A stretch of 64,000 bases of DNA, taken from positions 450,501 through 514,500 of the forward strand of contig NW_019028986.1 in the NCBI RefSeq assembly GCF_002105155.1, given 5' to 3'. The translations under genes and the position numbers were made by a program. The stretch is from Lobosporangium transversale. Lineage: Eukaryota > Mortierellomycota > Mortierellomycetes > Mortierellales > Mortierellaceae. Positions 32,341 through 44,540 of this stretch are shown here, in pieces. Every line of letters starts with the position of its first letter. The first letter of the stretch is position 1. A model generated the notes under the pieces. It was not told the DNA's origin. It saw only the letters and a list, made by a program, of their open reading frames with translations, and made no database searches.

Positions 32341-35300
32341 ATGTCACCGGCTTCTAGACGCTCAGAGTTAAAGTCCAGTCTTCCTACTTCAATGGCCCAA
32401 CATCAGCAGGGCAGTACCAACAATAATAGCAATGTAACAAGCACTAGTGATAATGCTAACAATATCAGCAATGCCAGCAATAGTAACAACAATAACACCA
32501 CTATTAACATCGGTGGCGGCAACATACCATCGAGCGCCAGGACTGCTTTAAATAGCACTCTTACTGGGTTAGTAACTAAACCCCCTGACAGAAACCCTGT
32601 ACACCCTTCCACTGCTCCTAATGCCTCTTTTGACTCGTCTCTGGAGTCTAATACTTCGCCTGCCATTTCGTCTTTACCTCATCCTCACCACAACCCTCAT
32701 CACCACCTTCATCCGAACCGTCATCCTCCACATCATCATCATATCCACGATCATAGTGTCCATCATCATCATCCCCCTGCTTCCCATTCTTTGCCGCCTC
32801 CTTCTGGATATCATACCCATACTCATACTCACACTGGTGGCCGAGATCAGAGCCTGAGGCAGAGTCAACAGACTTCCCAACGCCAGAAGATAACTAACAA
32901 AAACCGCAGCAGCAACAGCAGTCAACCTAACAGCAGCACTAACCGGCAACTCCATAGTCAAGCAAATAGAAGTAGCGCTCACCACCTTACAGCAAACATG
33001 CAAGACAGTGGGACCGATGAAGGCAATCAAGCACTCTCGAGCACAAATCCCAACACGTTCATAAATCCAAGTCGGGGTCAAGGCCCAAATCTCGGGACTA
33101 TCAACATAAACCCATATTGGCCGGAGTACTGCCAACCTTCGCAACCATCTCCACTACCTCTCAATTACTATTCCTCACCCATACAACATCAGCAGTATAT
33201 CAGAGGAGCTACACCAGTGGATAGTCATATGTCTTCTACACTATCACCAGTCGTGCCTTCAAAGGCAGCTTCGCCTCTAGCCAAACCTCTGAACCAAAAT
33301 CAGGTCCACGCACAGACCCATCCTTGGAGGATCAAGGTCTATAATGCTTGTTTAGCTTGTCGAAAAAAGAAAATCAAATGTGACGGCCTGCCCACATGCA
33401 GTCGCTGTGAGCGCCTTGGGTTCGAGTGTTCTTATATCGAGGTGCCACAGACACCACATAATAGGAACCAGAAGCAGAAGACAAAAACTACGGGTTTAAC
33501 GGCAGCAACCTCAGCTTCAGTTACAGCCAAGACTATAGACACGAAAGGATCCACAGCAACTTCTCATCCATCTCGCAGCCAGTCTACTGCACATCAGCAC
33601 GAGCCTCGGCTTCCAACACAGCATGACACGCAAGACGTAGCCAGAGATATCCGCAAGCAGCGTCATCTCTCATCAATCAAGGATGCGGCTAGTGGGTTAT
33701 TTCTGCATCAGACGACTCGTCGTGTCAAAGAGCCCCTACCATTAGCTAGGGATCTTTTTGCTGATAAATCCATGCCTGCTGTAGCTTCTTTACCTCAGTT
33801 AGTTCAGAAAGAATCTTCAAGCCAATTTGCTCCTCGTCTACCGTCTTCGGGATTGGCCGCAGACCGAGATACGATGATGCCAGACCTGTACCATATTTTC
33901 GTCAATTCTGTTACTATCCCTAATGTGGCAAGGTATTCTCAATCAACGTTACAGGCTAATTCGTCCGCAATAAGGTTTGGAGGAAGCGTGGCTTCGACGG
34001 GCGTGAATCAATTCAACCTCGCTCTAGCCTCGCCAGCAATTCCCACGTTTGCCGTTCTGAATGCAGATCATACTGATCCTGATCAACAACACTCGTCTTT
34101 CCAAAGAGATCCGGCAGCTAACTCTTTTCTCGACCAAACTACCCCACTCGGGTTTGTTATCACTAACAAGAGCGTCATTCAATATCTTGTTCATGTTTAC
34201 TTCGAGTGCTTCCATTTTCATTGGATGATCGTCGACAAGGAGAAATTTTTGGCACAGCTCAAGGATCCATGCTCGCCTCCTGATCCGCTCTTGCTCGTCG
34301 CCATTTGTGCAGCTGGTGCAAAATATTCCGATCATGAAGGGCTTTGCGCAGAACCAGGCAATTTTGCAACGATTGGTGAGCAATTTTTAACTCATGCGCG
34401 CATTTTGCTCCAGGATCGTTTTGATGTGCCTTCCATGTCTACATTGCAAGCTCTCTTAATTCTATACTGGTGTCAAGTCCAGACTGGACGAGCCAGTCTC
34501 CGTTTCATGTACGTGGGTATGGCTATCCGTATGGCTCAGGTGATGGGGCTTAACCGTCCCGTTGATCCTAAGCGGCTCAAGGATATGGATGAGCGTGAGG
34601 TTCAAATCCGCAAGACTATATGGTGGTCATGCTATCAAGCTGACCGATGGACGTCGGCTGCATTGGGAAAACCAATGGTAAGGATCCTTCCAATTTGTTA
34701 TATATGATTGCTTGAATTATTAAATAATACCGTGCGATACGGGTTAAGGAAATACGAGCTTTTAACATGTTATCATTATTTTTAACAGGTTATTAGTGAT
34801 GTGGATTGTCTTGTTGACTACCCAGCCAGCCTTTCGGAGAGTGAGCGGTATTATGTAGAGTCATTTCATCATATGACTGATCTGGCTAAAATTCTTGGCA
34901 AGGTCATATTAAGTCTTTATACCTCGACGAACGCTGCAACCTGCTCCTCAGCTGTGTTTTCACATCTGGATCAATCCCTTTCTGAATGGTTTGACTCAAT
35001 GCCTTCGATTTCGGCTCCCAATGAGGCAGAAAACGTACTTCCTACCCCTACTTCCTTGGATAGCGCGGGGAGCACACCCTCCGCACGAAGTTCGACCTTG
35101 CAGCGTGGCAAGCCATCAACAGGTAGCAAGTCTGCAATACCTACCATGAAATCTCCAGATACTACAACCGCAGCAAGCTTAGCAGTACCAAAGCCAGACT
35201 CTAGTTCTATAGGATACTATGAACTTCTCTTCCATACGGTTCGCATTATGCTTTATCGACCTTTTCTTCATAACAGCGCCCTTACTCCTATCCTTCCGCT

Positions 35301-38300
35301 CACATTGCAATCACCACAAAGTCAGTGCAGGGAATCTGCGGCAGCTATATCAGAGATTGCAGAAAATATGGTTACAGAACAGCGCTCTTACCGACAACTC
35401 TTTAATTCGATTCATATTTCGCTATGTGCTGCGGCTACCGTGCACAGATTCGTAATTATTTCGTCAAAGACTTCATCTTCACAATCGACAGGTCCAGAAG
35501 CAGAAGGTAATGATGAGCTTCCGCTCCTTTTTTTAAACCCAACACGCAGCAGTTTTATTCTATACTAGACACTAAATTGTTGGTGCTTTATGTTCTCTGT
35601 AAATTAACAAGAGAATTTAACGTCCCTTGGCGCTAATATCGATGTCACCCCGAGTCCAGCGCCTTCAACTCTTAGCAAGGCTCCATCTCATGCTAAGACC
35701 GATTTATATTATTTGACGCTACTTCTTCGAATTCTTCAGAACTGCTGTCGTTTCTCGATCGAAAAGAATCGCTTACTGTCAATCATCGACGCATATCTAC
35801 CTCATAAGTATTTAAGCAAGCAAGAGATCAACTGGGCAAGAGATGAAATCAACAAGCCTTTTACCATAGTCCCCTTTTCCATCAAGATGCCCGTTCAGAC
35901 TACGGCCGGTGGCAAATCAATGGGATTGGTCTATCCAGTCTCACAATCGACTGCGGCTCAGCTACAGCAACAGTCGACAATGGCTATATCTCAACCAAAC
36001 CAGCAACAAGAACGTCAACAAGGATCTACTCAGCAAACCCAAGCGCAACAACATCAGCAATACCAGCTATATATGCGACAGCAACAGCAGGAACAACAGC
36101 AGGAACAACAGCAGGCCAAGCAGCAGGCTCAAGCTCAGGCCCAGGCTCTGGCTCAAGCTCAAACTCAAGCTCGACGGTTAAGTGCACCAACAAGTGGCAT
36201 GGCATCTCCTGTTGGTGATGGTTCTAACTTTGGTACGTATGCTTTAAGCTCCGTCGATGATCTACGTCAGGCGCGGTCTAGCAGTAGATTGTCATCGGTC
36301 AGTGAACCATGTGGATATGCTACCCCAATTACCTCAGATGCCTTTTCTAGAGCCGACACAACTGACCAGCAGAATCAGAGACATCAACATCAATTAGACT
36401 GGCTGCAACGACAACATCGGATCCAGCAATCCCGGCTTTCTCACCATCATCAACAACAAACCTTGCAGCTGGAACAAGCTCAATTATATCAGCAGCAACA
36501 GCAGCAGCAGCAGCAAGGGCACCAGCAACAACAGGGACAACAGCAACAGCAGCGGCAGCAACAACAGCAATATGTGCAGCATCAGCTTCAGCAGCAACAG
36601 CCGGATATTTTTAATCATCCTCAACCTCAGTCTCAACTTGTGGACGCTCCTGATTCATCTCATCAAAGCCCTTTTCACTCACGGAGCCGCTCCTCGGACA
36701 CTGGGATGTTAAGCCCTCAACCATCATATTTTGCCTCTCCTCATCCTGGAATCCCCCGAAATAAGCGTCAAGGTGAAGCTTCCAGCAAGAAGAAGCAAGC
36801 TAAGCAGAGACATGGCCCTCATAGGTTACCGGATCAATCCTCGCAACCGGACCAGCAGCAACATCGGGCAGGGCAGCAACAACCGCAGCAACCCTCATCA
36901 CCGTTGCAGTATCCATACATGGAACAGGATCCTTATCAGCAGCAGCCACCGGTGCAAGAAGACAGCTACATGGCAAACGCTAATTCCTCGGATGTGGACC
37001 CGAACTTGATTCTCAAAACACTCTCGGGCATGACAGGGAGTGATGAAATGATGACAAATAATTCTGCCCCTTCTGGTAACGAAGAGCAATTCTCTCATGC
37101 CGTCCGTCTAGTGATCATTGGTTCTCAACGTACAAGACCTTCTATCACTAACCTCACTCTTGATCATTCCTCTATTTCCCTTCCTTTGACACTTTCGCGT
37201 AATCTACTTCATCGCCATTCCTATATGCATAACTTTCCGTCTTCACTACGGCATCTCCATACCTGTTTTGATACTGATCGCACCGACGACAACGTCACTA
37301 ATATTAATACTCATGGCGTTAATAATACTATCGGTATTGGTCTTTTCAATGATATTGAAAACAACCATTGTATTAATAATGACAACAATAACCATGATAA
37401 TATCAACGATGAAAATAATCTTAATTTTTTTAATTATCGTGAACAAAATGCTGATGGTTCCGCAACGGATGGATACGAATCTGCTACATCGGTCCATGGT
37501 TTCGTATCTCCACATTCAGTTATCAGTCATTTAACGGGTACAACCGATCTCTCAGGAACCAGTTTGGAAGAAATCCTTGTGATGGATTCAGCCGACTATA
37601 CCAACGCAGGGGCCGAATATGGGAACATGGACCCATCTGCTACTCCACCACTTGCAGGGCCTACATCTACCGAGAGCCAAATCCAAGCCCATCTTACCGG
37701 GTCGTCCAACAAGTCTGATCGACCATGGTTTGCTCAACATCCGCAGCAGCCGTCTGCCACAGGAAGCAGTAGTAGTAGCAATCCTAATAATAGCCAAGGC
37801 CGCAGTAATCATTCGCATCGAAGTTCTGTGGAGAATATCAGCGGTGGCAGTCTTCACTATATCCTGTCACAAAATAGCGGAGGAAACAACAACGATGAAG
37901 ATAAAGGCAACAATACCGTTGCCAACAGTAACAATCAAGCACGGGTCCCTATAGGTCCAGCAATGATGTCACCTAGATCGATAAATGTTGGTACAGCGTG
38001 GATTGGCTTTGACAACATGGTACAGCAGCAGCATGGCAATAACAATAACCAACTACCACCATTACAAACTATGCGGCCAGGCGAGAATGCCGTAGGCTAT
38101 CATTATCCTCCCTACACATTCTCTTATGTACCTCAACAGCCGCTGCACTTGGGCCAGCCTTATGTCGGCTATCACTCGATGGGTAGATCAATCGCTCCTT
38201 ATGTTTATGCCACTGATAGTCAAGGTGCAGGAATGTACTTCCCGGCACCGAACTCTCAGTCTGCTCAAGGATCTCATGGCTTCGATCCTATAGGTCTTAG

Positions 38301-40143
38301 CTGGCCACAGCATGCACAGTTTGCTCCACCACAACAGATTATGATGTCTCAGCAGCTAATGCAGCAGCAGCCTCAAGGCCATCTCCAACAAATCTATTCA
38401 TCTCGTGTGCCGAGCCAAGTCTACCCTATGCAGCAACAGCCAGGCCCTACTCCAGGCTTCCACTATATCCAGACCCAAACACCTATGATAACACAGCATT
38501 CTGCCCAGATAGCGCCTCAACACATAGTCACTCAGCAGAATATCCAGCAGCAGCAACAACAACAGCAGGAGCAGCAGCAGGGGTCTCAACAGCAACAAAT
38601 GCAGCAACAGCATCGCTCTTCAAGGTCGAGACAACAAGAACCACAGCAGCAAATTCAAGATCATCTGATGTCGCAACTGCAACAGCAACAGAAACAGCAT
38701 CGATCTGAAGAAGGAGTTCGACCATTGGTAGCGCCGTTGCCACCATTACCTCAAATGATGTACCGCGACAATGCTAGTGGTAGCAGTAGTGGTAGTGGCA
38801 GTGGCAGTGGCAGTGGTGATAGTGGTGGCAACGGTAACAGTGACAATAGCAATGGCAAGGATAATAGTAACGTCTCTAGTAGTACTCTACCTGGTGGAGC
38901 TGGTAATCGACCTTTCTCACCAGCATCATCCAACTCGACGCTGGTGAACTCTTTAGGCACGAAGTCTAATAGTGATAGTAGTCAACAGGAGAGCAGCCGT
39001 GATGGCAGCTCTGGTCGTGAGACAAGCAGTGGCATTGACTCGACCGATCGAAGCACTTCAGTTCCTTCTGAAAGTAGTAGTGGCCAGTCATCATCTGACT
39101 CTGCGCGCATGTCACAATCTACCACCTCACCCTCAGGTACTACTTCAAATGAGAGCTCGTCAAATACCGAGTCTCCCAACTCGACCGAAGATGTATCCAA
39201 CTCCAATGAATCTGGATCATCATCGGATAACGCCGCTGGTTCTCGGCCGTCATCGGCAGAGCCTGCAGTTCCTTTTTCAGCTATAGATCCCAATTATGAG
39301 TGTGGAGGAGATGACAATGTTGGTGGTGATGCCCAAGGGACTGGGGGAGGGGGTGGCACAGCCGGTAGTGGGCGTCGTCGTCGTGGTAAGAAATCACCAT
39401 CGCCTTCTGGATCTGCAGGCTCCTCAACGTCGTCTTCGAATGCGACAGGGTCCTCGAGCTCCAATCAAGCGAATCAGCCTCGTCACTATCGTACGCGCCA
39501 CCAAGAACAAGCAGATGGTGGAGGTCTTAGTGGTGGAGCTGGACGTCGATCTCCCAGTAGTGGCAGTATCAGCAGTAGTGGTGATGGTGGAGAGGCGGGT
39601 GGAAAAAGTGAGGGGGACGATACAAGTAACATTCACACCAGCGGAGGAAGTCGACAGAGTGGTAGCCGTCGCAAACACAAGAGCAAATATCGATCGTCCA
39701 CTCATGATCCTGCTAGTACAGCATCTGTTGGTGGCAGTGGGGGGGATACATCGCCTCTTACGCATCATCGCCGCGGTGGCAATGGAGAGCAGAGCGGTGA
39801 CAGCGGTGGTGCTGGCATTAGCGGAGGTGGAGAAATAGGCGACAATGGTGGTGGCGGAGGTCAACATCGCTCAGACAGTGACAGCGTAGGAAGTGGATCT
39901 GCTTCTGGATCACACTTGAGCGGCTCCTCGACCCTTGACAAGGATTCCTCCGTCCATCAAGGAGGCGAAAGTAGCGGCGGCGGTGGCAAGAATAGATCAC
40001 ATCGTAAAGGAAAAGGTAAAGGCGGCAAAGGGAAAATTTCCGGGAATCCTATATCATCATTCGAAGGCCAGAAGCAGCAGCATCAACGCCGGGCGAAGCG
40101 GGGACAACGAAAACAACAAATACCGAAAACTTTGCAGCAATAA
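32341..40143 (+). CDS. Very large Zn(II)2Cys6 transcription factor with fungal-specific TF domain
   Basis: Three exons (32341-34677, 34789-35506, 35612-40143) give about 2528 residues, two to three times the usual size. The first 330 residues are Asn/Ser/His-rich. The zinc cluster begins at Cys337 (ACLACRKKKIKCDGLPTCSR) with spacing CX2CX6CX5CX2CX6C. The fungal middle domain follows (FHWMIVDKEKFLAQLKDP; LLVAICAAGAKYSDHEG; YVGMAIRMAQVMGLNRP; RKTIWWSCYQADRWTSAALG). After about residue 1100 the protein is low complexity: long Gln tracts, Asn/Asp and Ser/Gly repeats, ending in a basic Gly/Lys tail. It should bind DNA in the nucleus and regulate transcription; targets unknown. Both introns are GT-AG and phase-consistent. 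The open frame of the last exon is continuous, but unrecognised in-frame introns could shorten it. Confidence 0.85.
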
Positions 40144-41346
40144 TAAATAGAGGTGCTAATCAAGGCAACGCGTCAAAACGTTTCTTTTTCTTTTTCTTCT
40201 TGTTTTTCTCTTTTTATTACATTATATACCCTTGTCCGGCTTTTTCTTCTTCATTGCAAATAACCTCTCGATTCGGCTATGGCTCGCTTCTCTCCCGTCC
40301 GTCTCTACGCGATATTTTCTTTCTTTTGTTTATTGTATTTATTGCACTATCCTAGATCGTTCATCTTCGCCATACCTCAAGAGCGCGACTTGATTCTCTC
40401 ATTGCACTTAAAAAAAAGGCTTTTTTTTTTTTTTTTTTTTTTTTTTTTGTAGACAATAAATTAGAGTAGTCCCGTCTTTTGTTTAAAATAAATTAAAATA
40501 AAAAATACTGATCCATGTCTTAAGATTGCTCCACGTTTTAAATGATGAATCTTTATCCAAGTTCAGGGATGCCTCGAAAACATACAAAATGGACTGTTTC
40601 CCAATTTAAAAAACGTGAAACAGATATTCGTCTTTTGTTATATCAATGACCTTCCAAGAGCAGCTCTCTATAAGAGGTTCTCCTTCCAAACTTTATGAAC
40701 GCGTTAGCTATGAGGAATGAAAAGGTTTTTTTTATCGCCCATCAATAATAATTTACAGATTATGGGCCCAGATCAAGATAAACGATATACAACATGGTCA
40801 AAGGAATCGATTCTACTTACAAAAAAAAAGAAAAAAAAGCTCTATATGCCTATCCATAGGTATTTGCGAGGGATCCGGATGATATAAGGTAATGATTTTG
40901 AAGTGACATCAACCTGCTTTCACCCATGCGGTGACTTTATATGTCAAATAATAAGGCCCGAACATTTGTCTGAATAGGATAAGATATACTGCTTCCTTTT
41001 AAACAGACATCAATTTAGGTTAAAGGTATCGGACCGAAATTCTATCTGCATCTCTGAAACTGTTTACCATCTTGGGGGACGCGAAACTCAATTTGTATAC
41101 ACAGTATATTTCTTGGCCTTGTTCTTAGTCTCAAAATGAAAATGGTATTATATATATACATTCCTCAGCAAGACATTTTTTTTCTGTGTAAAACTGATAA
41201 GCTTTGTGTTCCAGCTTAGTTGGGATTTTAGCTCTATTTAAGTTTTTACTTTTTTATTTTTTTTCATTTTTTTTATCATTATTACTATTATTATATCACT
41301 ATTATTATTATGAATAAGGATGAGTGCAGGCCTGCTTTACAAAAAA
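40144..41346. other. Convergent intergenic region, no gene seen
   Basis: This lies between the 3' ends of the zinc-cluster gene (+) and the aldehyde dehydrogenase gene (-). It contains a T run at 40422-40448, a CT-rich stretch at 40180-40260 and otherwise AT-rich sequence. Confidence 0.55.
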
Positions 41347-43469
41347 CTACGCAATGCGTTTGTAACCGATGCCAAAGATGAGTGCAATGACAATCCACTT
41401 AAAGTACTTCATGATAAAGTTCTTCCTGAAATGAGGGACACCCTCGAGCGCGAAGCGACCGAGCTTCAAATTAATGCTTGTATAAGGCGGATAGCGGGCC
41501 TTAAGAACTGCTTCTGACACAATATTTAGCTGTTTGACCAAGATGGAACGCTCATGTGTGAAAGCATCGAATGATTTCTTTCCATGGTACGAACCTAATC
41601 CAGAGGGGCCAATTCCTCCAAAGGGCAGAGCTCCTTCGGTGACATGCATCAATGTATCGTTAATAACTACACCCCCCGATCGTGTTGAGTCCAAGATCTT
41701 TTTGGTTAGCTTCTTGTTGGTCGAAAAAATATACAGTGCCAGAGGGTCGTCCTTGGAGTTGATGAACTCGATCGCATCATCTACATCTGCCACACGAATA
41801 ATGGGCAAGAATGGTCCAAAGAGTTCATCTTCCATCAACTTGTCCTCTCTGTCCACACCCGTAATCACTGTTGGCGCAATATACAAATCCTTCTCATCTG
41901 TTTGTCCCCCAACCACAATCTTGCCCGATTTGTTCCCCTTCAGAACATTAGTTAAACGATGGAAATGGCGGTTGTTGATAATGCGTGCAAAGTCAGACGC
42001 CTGAGGATTTTCACCATACATTTCTTTAAGCGTCTTCTTCAGTTCTGGGACAAGTCTTTCCTCAGCCTTGGCCGTCAACAGAAGGTAATCTGGGGCAACG
42101 CATGTCTTGAAGGGAAATTATAATAAAAAAATAAAAATAAAAATGAGAAAGAGTTCTTTTTATATTAATGGATGTTGTCATATAAGATGAACCTTTTTTC
42201 ATTACCTGGCCAGCATTAAATGTCTTTCCAAAGGCAATACGCTTGGCAGCGATAGCCATGTTTGTGTCCTCATCTACAAATACGGGTGATTTGCCGCCCA
42301 ACTCGAGGGTAACTGGAGTTAAATGTTCAGCAGCAGCTTTCATAATAATTTTGGCTACAGTGCCATTTCCGGTATAGAAGATGTGATCCCACTTGTACTC
42401 AAGCAATTTTGTAGTCTCATGTGCGCCTCCATTAATAATAATATAAGCGCGACTATCAAGATAGCGAGGGAGTAAATCTGTCAAGAGCTTGGCTGAATGT
42501 GGAGCCACTTCCGAGGGCTTAACGATGGCCGTGCATCCAGCTACAAGGGCTCCAACCAGGGGTCCCATTGTAAGATAGATGGGATAGTTCCAAGGGGAGA
42601 TAATCAACGTGGATCCTGATATATTTTTGCATTAACAAAAAAAAAATAAAAAAAAAAGACGCGTTAGTATATTTGATAATAAATGGCTTGTTGACTCCAT
42701 GTACACTTTAAGAAAACGTAATGCAATTCATTCAAACAAACAAACAAACAAAAAAAAAAAAAAAAAAAAACATAGCCCATTTTCACGTTTTTTTTCTTTT
42801 TTTTCTTTTTTTTTTTTTTTTTTTTCTTTTTTTTTTTTACAGGCCTCAGGTGAGATGGAGGGTCTGTGTGTGCGTATAAATGTAGGGAATAGTGCTCGGT
42901 GCTCTGATGGATAAGAGAAAAAAATAGGTCGTTTGTCGTTTTTTACATATTTAACTTACCCTTAGGCTCTTTGCGCATGTAGCATGTCACACCAAACTTG
43001 TTCACGAGAGAGAAAGGGGCGACCTTTTCGTCTCTGGCCCATTCATCAACATGCTCGAGCGCATCCCGAATCTCCTCTTTTGATGGGGCAATCTCACCCA
43101 GCTGAGTCTCATTTCTATGCTTGTGCAGATCCTTGAAGACAGCATCGCAGATTGCATCCTGGTTCTCGTCAAGCAGGAGCCATAGTTGCTCCAGTTGATG
43201 ACGGCGGAACTTGATCGGTTTAGTGTAACCTGCCTTGAATGTCTGACGGCTCGTCTCGACAGCCTTATATAATGAGATGTGATTGAAAATTTAAATGTTA
43301 ATAGTCAAAAAAAAAAAAAGAAAAAAAAAAAAAAAAAAGCAGTAGGCAACATAGAAAGCCTCTTTTGGTAGCTAATGATATCCATAAGATCCATAGCTAA
43401 ATATTAAAAATTCTCACACACCTGTGCAATTTCGGCTTCATTATTGAATTGGAGAATAGATGTAGTCAT
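41347..43469 (-). CDS. ALDH3A2: Fatty aldehyde dehydrogenase (ALDH3-type, tail-anchored)
   Basis: Minus-strand exons 43422-43469, 42960-43263, 42206-42615 and 41347-42105 give 506 residues. It oxidises medium- to long-chain aldehydes to fatty acids with NAD(P)+, as the ER or peroxisomal enzyme of fatty alcohol, alkane and sphingolipid breakdown. Seen: LIISPWNYPIYLTMGPLVGA, IVKPSEVAPHSAKLL, the catalytic Glu motif TLELGGKSPVFVD, and the active-site Cys256 in NAGQTCVAPDY, formed just after intron 3. Later family motifs are DELFGPFLPI, INDTLMHV and LPFGGIGPSGLGSYHGK. The C-terminus IMKYFKWIVIALIFGIGYKR is a single hydrophobic helix, so the protein is probably tail-anchored like ALDH3A2. Intron 2 (344 bp) contains long A and T runs. 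The family is secure; substrate range is inferred. Confidence 0.93.
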
Positions 43470-44540
43470 GTTGAGAAGAAATAAAGCAAATAGTGTATGG
43501 GGCGGAGCGAGAAAATGGTAAAGATGGTAAGAATATGGTTAAGATGGTGGGAAAAACGACTATAATAAGGGAAAAGGTTGAGATGGCGAAAGAGAAAGAA
43601 AGAGAAAGAGAAAGAAAATAAAAATTAGAAAAATAGAAAAAAAAGAATTTATACATTATGCGGCAGATCCTTTAGTCAGGTCTTGGTCACAGCTTAATAA
43701 AATGACCAACCAAACCGCTTCCATGTGTTCTAGTTTAATATCACCATGTATATTTGTTTAGGTTTGGCCTCGGATAAAACCTTTGTCGGCCCACAACGCA
43801 ATCATGTAGTCCGATCCGGGGACTTTAAATCAGTTAATCAGGCAAATCTGTTTGATTAATTTCGATCAGCTATTAAGCCACACACTCCCCTCTCCATCCC
43901 AAACGAATATCAGGCCATTCGATAAATCATTAAGGCCATTTCTACCATCATTAAAGTCATTCCCTCGCGAGCACGTCTATCCACTCTACTCACTTGAAAT
44001 AATAGTTGCCGTGGACGAAGCTTTATTCAGGAAGGAGGAGAAGACACACGGGTTTAAAACAGCTCTCTTTTCGAGCACACTTGGAGGTGGGCTCAGGATA
44101 GGATGGGAATCGGTGATATTTATATCAAGAAGCGTACACAGGTATTGCCAGGTCCCCCCGAACTCACGCCTTTGAAACTACCCGGCAAAAGACTTTCATC
44201 CGTTTACAAGCCTCAACCAATCTGTTTCAACTGTTGTTTCACTGGCTCGATGCTCCCATACGATTGGGCCTTGATACATTAAGGATACTGATCCTTTGAT
44301 CCTGATCTCTGAACTCGTTAGATCAGCTTATCTTAAACCTGACCAATGACTCCGTGAACAATAATACCCAAGAATGTTAAACAAGTCAAATTCATTGATC
44401 AACGTTGCAAAATAGTTTTTTTTAAAAAAAAGCCATTTATTCTGACAGTTGAGCGACCTGGCAATAAAAGATGAGTGTGTGTAACATTTTGAAACCTTTA
44501 ATGGCATGCTTACTTGCTGTCTTACAATTACAATACTATC
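43470..44540. promoter_or_regulatory. Upstream region of the aldehyde dehydrogenase gene
   Basis: This holds the promoter of the minus-strand dehydrogenase and the 3' end of the velvet gene. An AG-rich (CT-rich on the coding strand) leader lies just upstream of the start at 43580-43640. The remaining sequence has only short open frames without recognisable protein. Confidence 0.5.

Noticed and set aside
37090-37440. An intron within the last exon of the zinc-cluster gene
   Set aside because: No convincing GT donor and AG acceptor pair borders the segment, and the frame is open; reported only as a composition switch.
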